This document shows, in pieces, positions 6,339-7,234 of a DNA stretch of 7,234 bases. The notes under the pieces were generated by a model, which worked only from the letters and a program-made list of their open reading frames with translations, was not told the origin of the DNA and made no database searches. Each line of letters opens with the position of its first letter. Positions within the stretch are counted from its first letter, which is position 1. Location of the stretch: positions 1 to 7,234 of the forward strand of contig JAJQIE010000093.1 of assembly GCA_021199395.1 (NCBI GenBank), read 5' to 3'. The translations under genes were made by a program, and so were the position numbers. Origin of the DNA: Lachnospiraceae bacterium (GTDB lineage: Bacteria > Bacillota > Clostridia > Lachnospirales > Lachnospiraceae).

Positions 6339-6905
6339 TCATCCTGTCAGCCTCTCCGCCCCGGCGGTATGAAACTTTTTTAATTTTTTTCGGGCGACGT
6401 CCGGGTCCGTGGAAAAGTACAGGGATACCACTCTTTGATCTACCGATTCCCAGACGTGAAGTCCCGTGTAGGAAGGATAGCTGCTCCACCAGTAATCCTC
6501 CAGACGGCACACATACCCCCGATTCAGCGGAATTCTGTGAATGCTTCTGCAGCATTCTACGATTTCAGGCAGGGTATCCAGCTTTTGAGTCTGTCCTGTC
6601 AGTTCGATCCTGGATTTCAAAGCTGCTCCGGCGCTTCGCCGTCTGTCTGACGCTGCGGTCTGGCAGAGCAGCCTCCTCACTGAAATCAGAATCGAACGTA
6701 CAACCGCGGCGATTTTGCCAGCCTCAATTATAAAATATGCGTCGTCATCCATAATGCAGAACGCAAAAAGAAGCCAGCCGTCTCTTTCCCGTATCTCACT
6801 GATGAGATCAATCAAATGCTTTTTGATCCTCTCATCGGCAAAAAGACAGTGGCTCCCCTGCATCCTGTAATAATAAACTTTTCTCTCTGTTGGCAGATAT
6901 GACAT
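6339..6905 (-). CDS. Degenerate REP-associated tyrosine transposase-like protein (Y1/IS200-like)
   Basis: The 188-residue product resembles the RAYT/TnpA_REP branch of Y1 transposases. Support comes from YYYRMQGSHCLFADE (11-25, where relatives read YHV..RG...lF.de), a GWLLFAFCIM segment (43-52, like gw.l.ayclM), CRSIHRIPLNRGYV (119-132, cf. YIHLNPVRAGLV) and LEDYWWSSYPSYTG (135-148, cf. DYPWSSYRAYLG). The catalytic HUH motif, normally MPNHVHLL, is MDDDAYFI at 52-59: the two histidines are Asp55 and Tyr57. No tyrosine occurs between residues 57 and 131, where the nucleophile should be. Cleavage activity is therefore unlikely, while the fold may still bind DNA hairpins. The ATG at 6905-6903 is set by AAGGAGG at 6913-6919. 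Frame, RBS and promoter are intact, so it looks like a maintained gene, not a decaying one. Family call rests on motif reading only. Confidence 0.75.
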   Translation of the reverse strand: MSYLPTERKVYYYRMQGSHCLFADERIKKHLIDLISEIRERDGWLLFAFCIMDDDAYFIIEAGKIAAVVRSILISVRRLLCQTAASDRRRSAGAALKSRIELTGQTQKLDTLPEIVECCRSIHRIPLNRGYVCRLEDYWWSSYPSYTGLHVWESVDQRVVSLYFSTDPDVARKKLKKFHTAGAERLTG

Positions 6906-6920
6906 ACCGTTTCCTCCTTT

Positions 6921-6943
6921 TGGGAAAATATTCGGATTTCCCA
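6921..6943. other. Leader hairpin next to the RAYT-like gene's ribosome binding site
   Basis: TGGGAAA (6921-6927) and TTTCCCA (6937-6943) form a perfect 7-bp stem with a 9-nt loop. It begins one base from the AAGGAGG site (6913-6919) and spans nearly the whole distance from the predicted transcription start. It could act as an operator at the start site or as an RNA element modulating translation. Confidence 0.45.
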
Positions 6944-6949
6944 TCCGGA

Positions 6950-6978
6950 ATCGTAGCACATCCGCAAAGCCTTTTCAA
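6950..6978 (-). promoter_or_regulatory. Predicted promoter of the RAYT-like gene (extended -10)
   Basis: On the minus strand TTGAAA (6978-6973) and TACGAT (6955-6950) are 17 bp apart, with TGC directly before the -10 box, an extended -10 arrangement that offsets the weaker hexamer. The leader would be short, about 38 nt. Repeat copy 2 starts 38 bp upstream of the -35 box. Confidence 0.55.
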
Positions 6979-7016
6979 CACAGAACGACATTTTGAGACA
7001 ATATGTGTCTGATTTT

Positions 7017-7187
7017 GTGTTACAGGTCACACCTTAACCAAATTTACGCTATTTCTGTCTCTACAGGTGTGACCTGTAACGGCATCCGGCCATTTAAAAT
7101 CGCTTCGCGATGGGCCATGGGCCGGATGCCCGAACGCTCTATGTCTTCGCCCATGCCACGCAGCGAATGCGTGGCATGAGTGTGAAC
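7017..7187. repeat. Structured interspersed repeat, copy 2 (REP/BIME-like, 171 bp)
   Basis: This is the second copy of the unit at 5150-5313, same orientation. The first stem is longer here: GTTACAGGTCACACCT (7019-7034) pairs perfectly over 16 bp with 7065-7080. The second stem (7081-7091/7120-7130) is intact, but a 7-bp tandem duplication, ATGGGCC twice (7110-7123), widens one side. The third stem (7148-7162/7168-7182) has two non-Watson-Crick positions out of 15. The element sits directly upstream of the RAYT-like gene's promoter. The remaining 47 bases to the right edge (7188-7234) are AT-rich and show no feature I can support. Confidence 0.88.
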
Positions 7188-7234
7188 CAATGTCATTAAG
7201 TTAAGCCAATAGATATAAAGCGGTTTTTCCAAAT

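Noticed and set aside
6197..6733. Rightward open frame of 178 codons (hydrophobic start, Pro/Arg/Ser-rich rest)
   Set aside because: It is antisense to the RAYT-like gene, which has family motifs, a strong RBS and a promoter. This frame has no RBS and its start overlaps the PAP2 promoter.
6906..6959. ATG at 6959 for the RAYT-like protein, 18 residues longer
   Set aside because: It would start inside the predicted promoter and read through the RBS; the ATG at 6905 has AAGGAGG 7 nt upstream and the homologous region begins right after it.
5150..7187. CRISPR array
   Set aside because: Only two copies, about 1.9 kb apart, with a unit of about 165 bp and no regular spacers.
7044..7232. Leftward frame of 62 codons at the right edge
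   Set aside because: Most of it is translated from repeat copy 2; no RBS can be judged at the edge.

Overview
The window reads as chromosomal DNA of a low-to-mid GC Gram-positive anaerobe, most likely a gut Clostridia/Lachnospiraceae-type Firmicute. The evidence is strong AGGAGG-type ribosome binding sites before nearly every gene, TTGACA/TATAAT-type promoters, and a CUT1-type sugar ABC operon with no ATPase gene of its own. The organism is inferred from style, not from a marker gene. All five genes run leftward (minus strand).

Region 1 (about 1-5111) is a sugar-uptake operon. A strong promoter (5084-5111) with a LacI/GalR-like operator just downstream drives, in order: an extracellular solute-binding protein (4893-3520), two MalF/MalG-type permeases (3321-2425 and 2423-1563), and a GH31 alpha-xylosidase of the YicI type (1325 to beyond the left edge, not complete in this window). 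Together they suggest uptake of alpha-xylosyl oligosaccharides (isoprimeverose or xyloglucan fragments), cleaved inside the cell by YicI. The ATPase is probably a shared MsmK/MsmX-type protein encoded elsewhere. The two wider intercistronic gaps are packed with perfect inverted repeats, which could set different expression levels within one transcript.

Region 2 (about 5112-6234) holds a structured repeat (copy 1), further stem-loops, and a membrane PAP2-family phosphatase gene (6097-5417) with its own promoter.

Region 3 (about 6235-7234) holds a small gene (6905-6339) whose product looks like a REP-associated tyrosine transposase (Y1/IS200-like, RAYT). The HUH histidines are replaced (Asp55, Tyr57) and no catalytic tyrosine is visible. 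Upstream of it lies a second copy of the structured repeat. The two copies (5150-5313 and 7017-7187) are about 95% identical, are in the same orientation, and each encodes three strong stem-loops. Each starts 38 bp upstream of the -35 box of a predicted leftward promoter.

The most interesting content is this pairing of a catalytically degenerate RAYT-like protein with REP/BIME-like repeats. It may be a domesticated transposase-repeat system, possibly with a DNA-binding or regulatory role.
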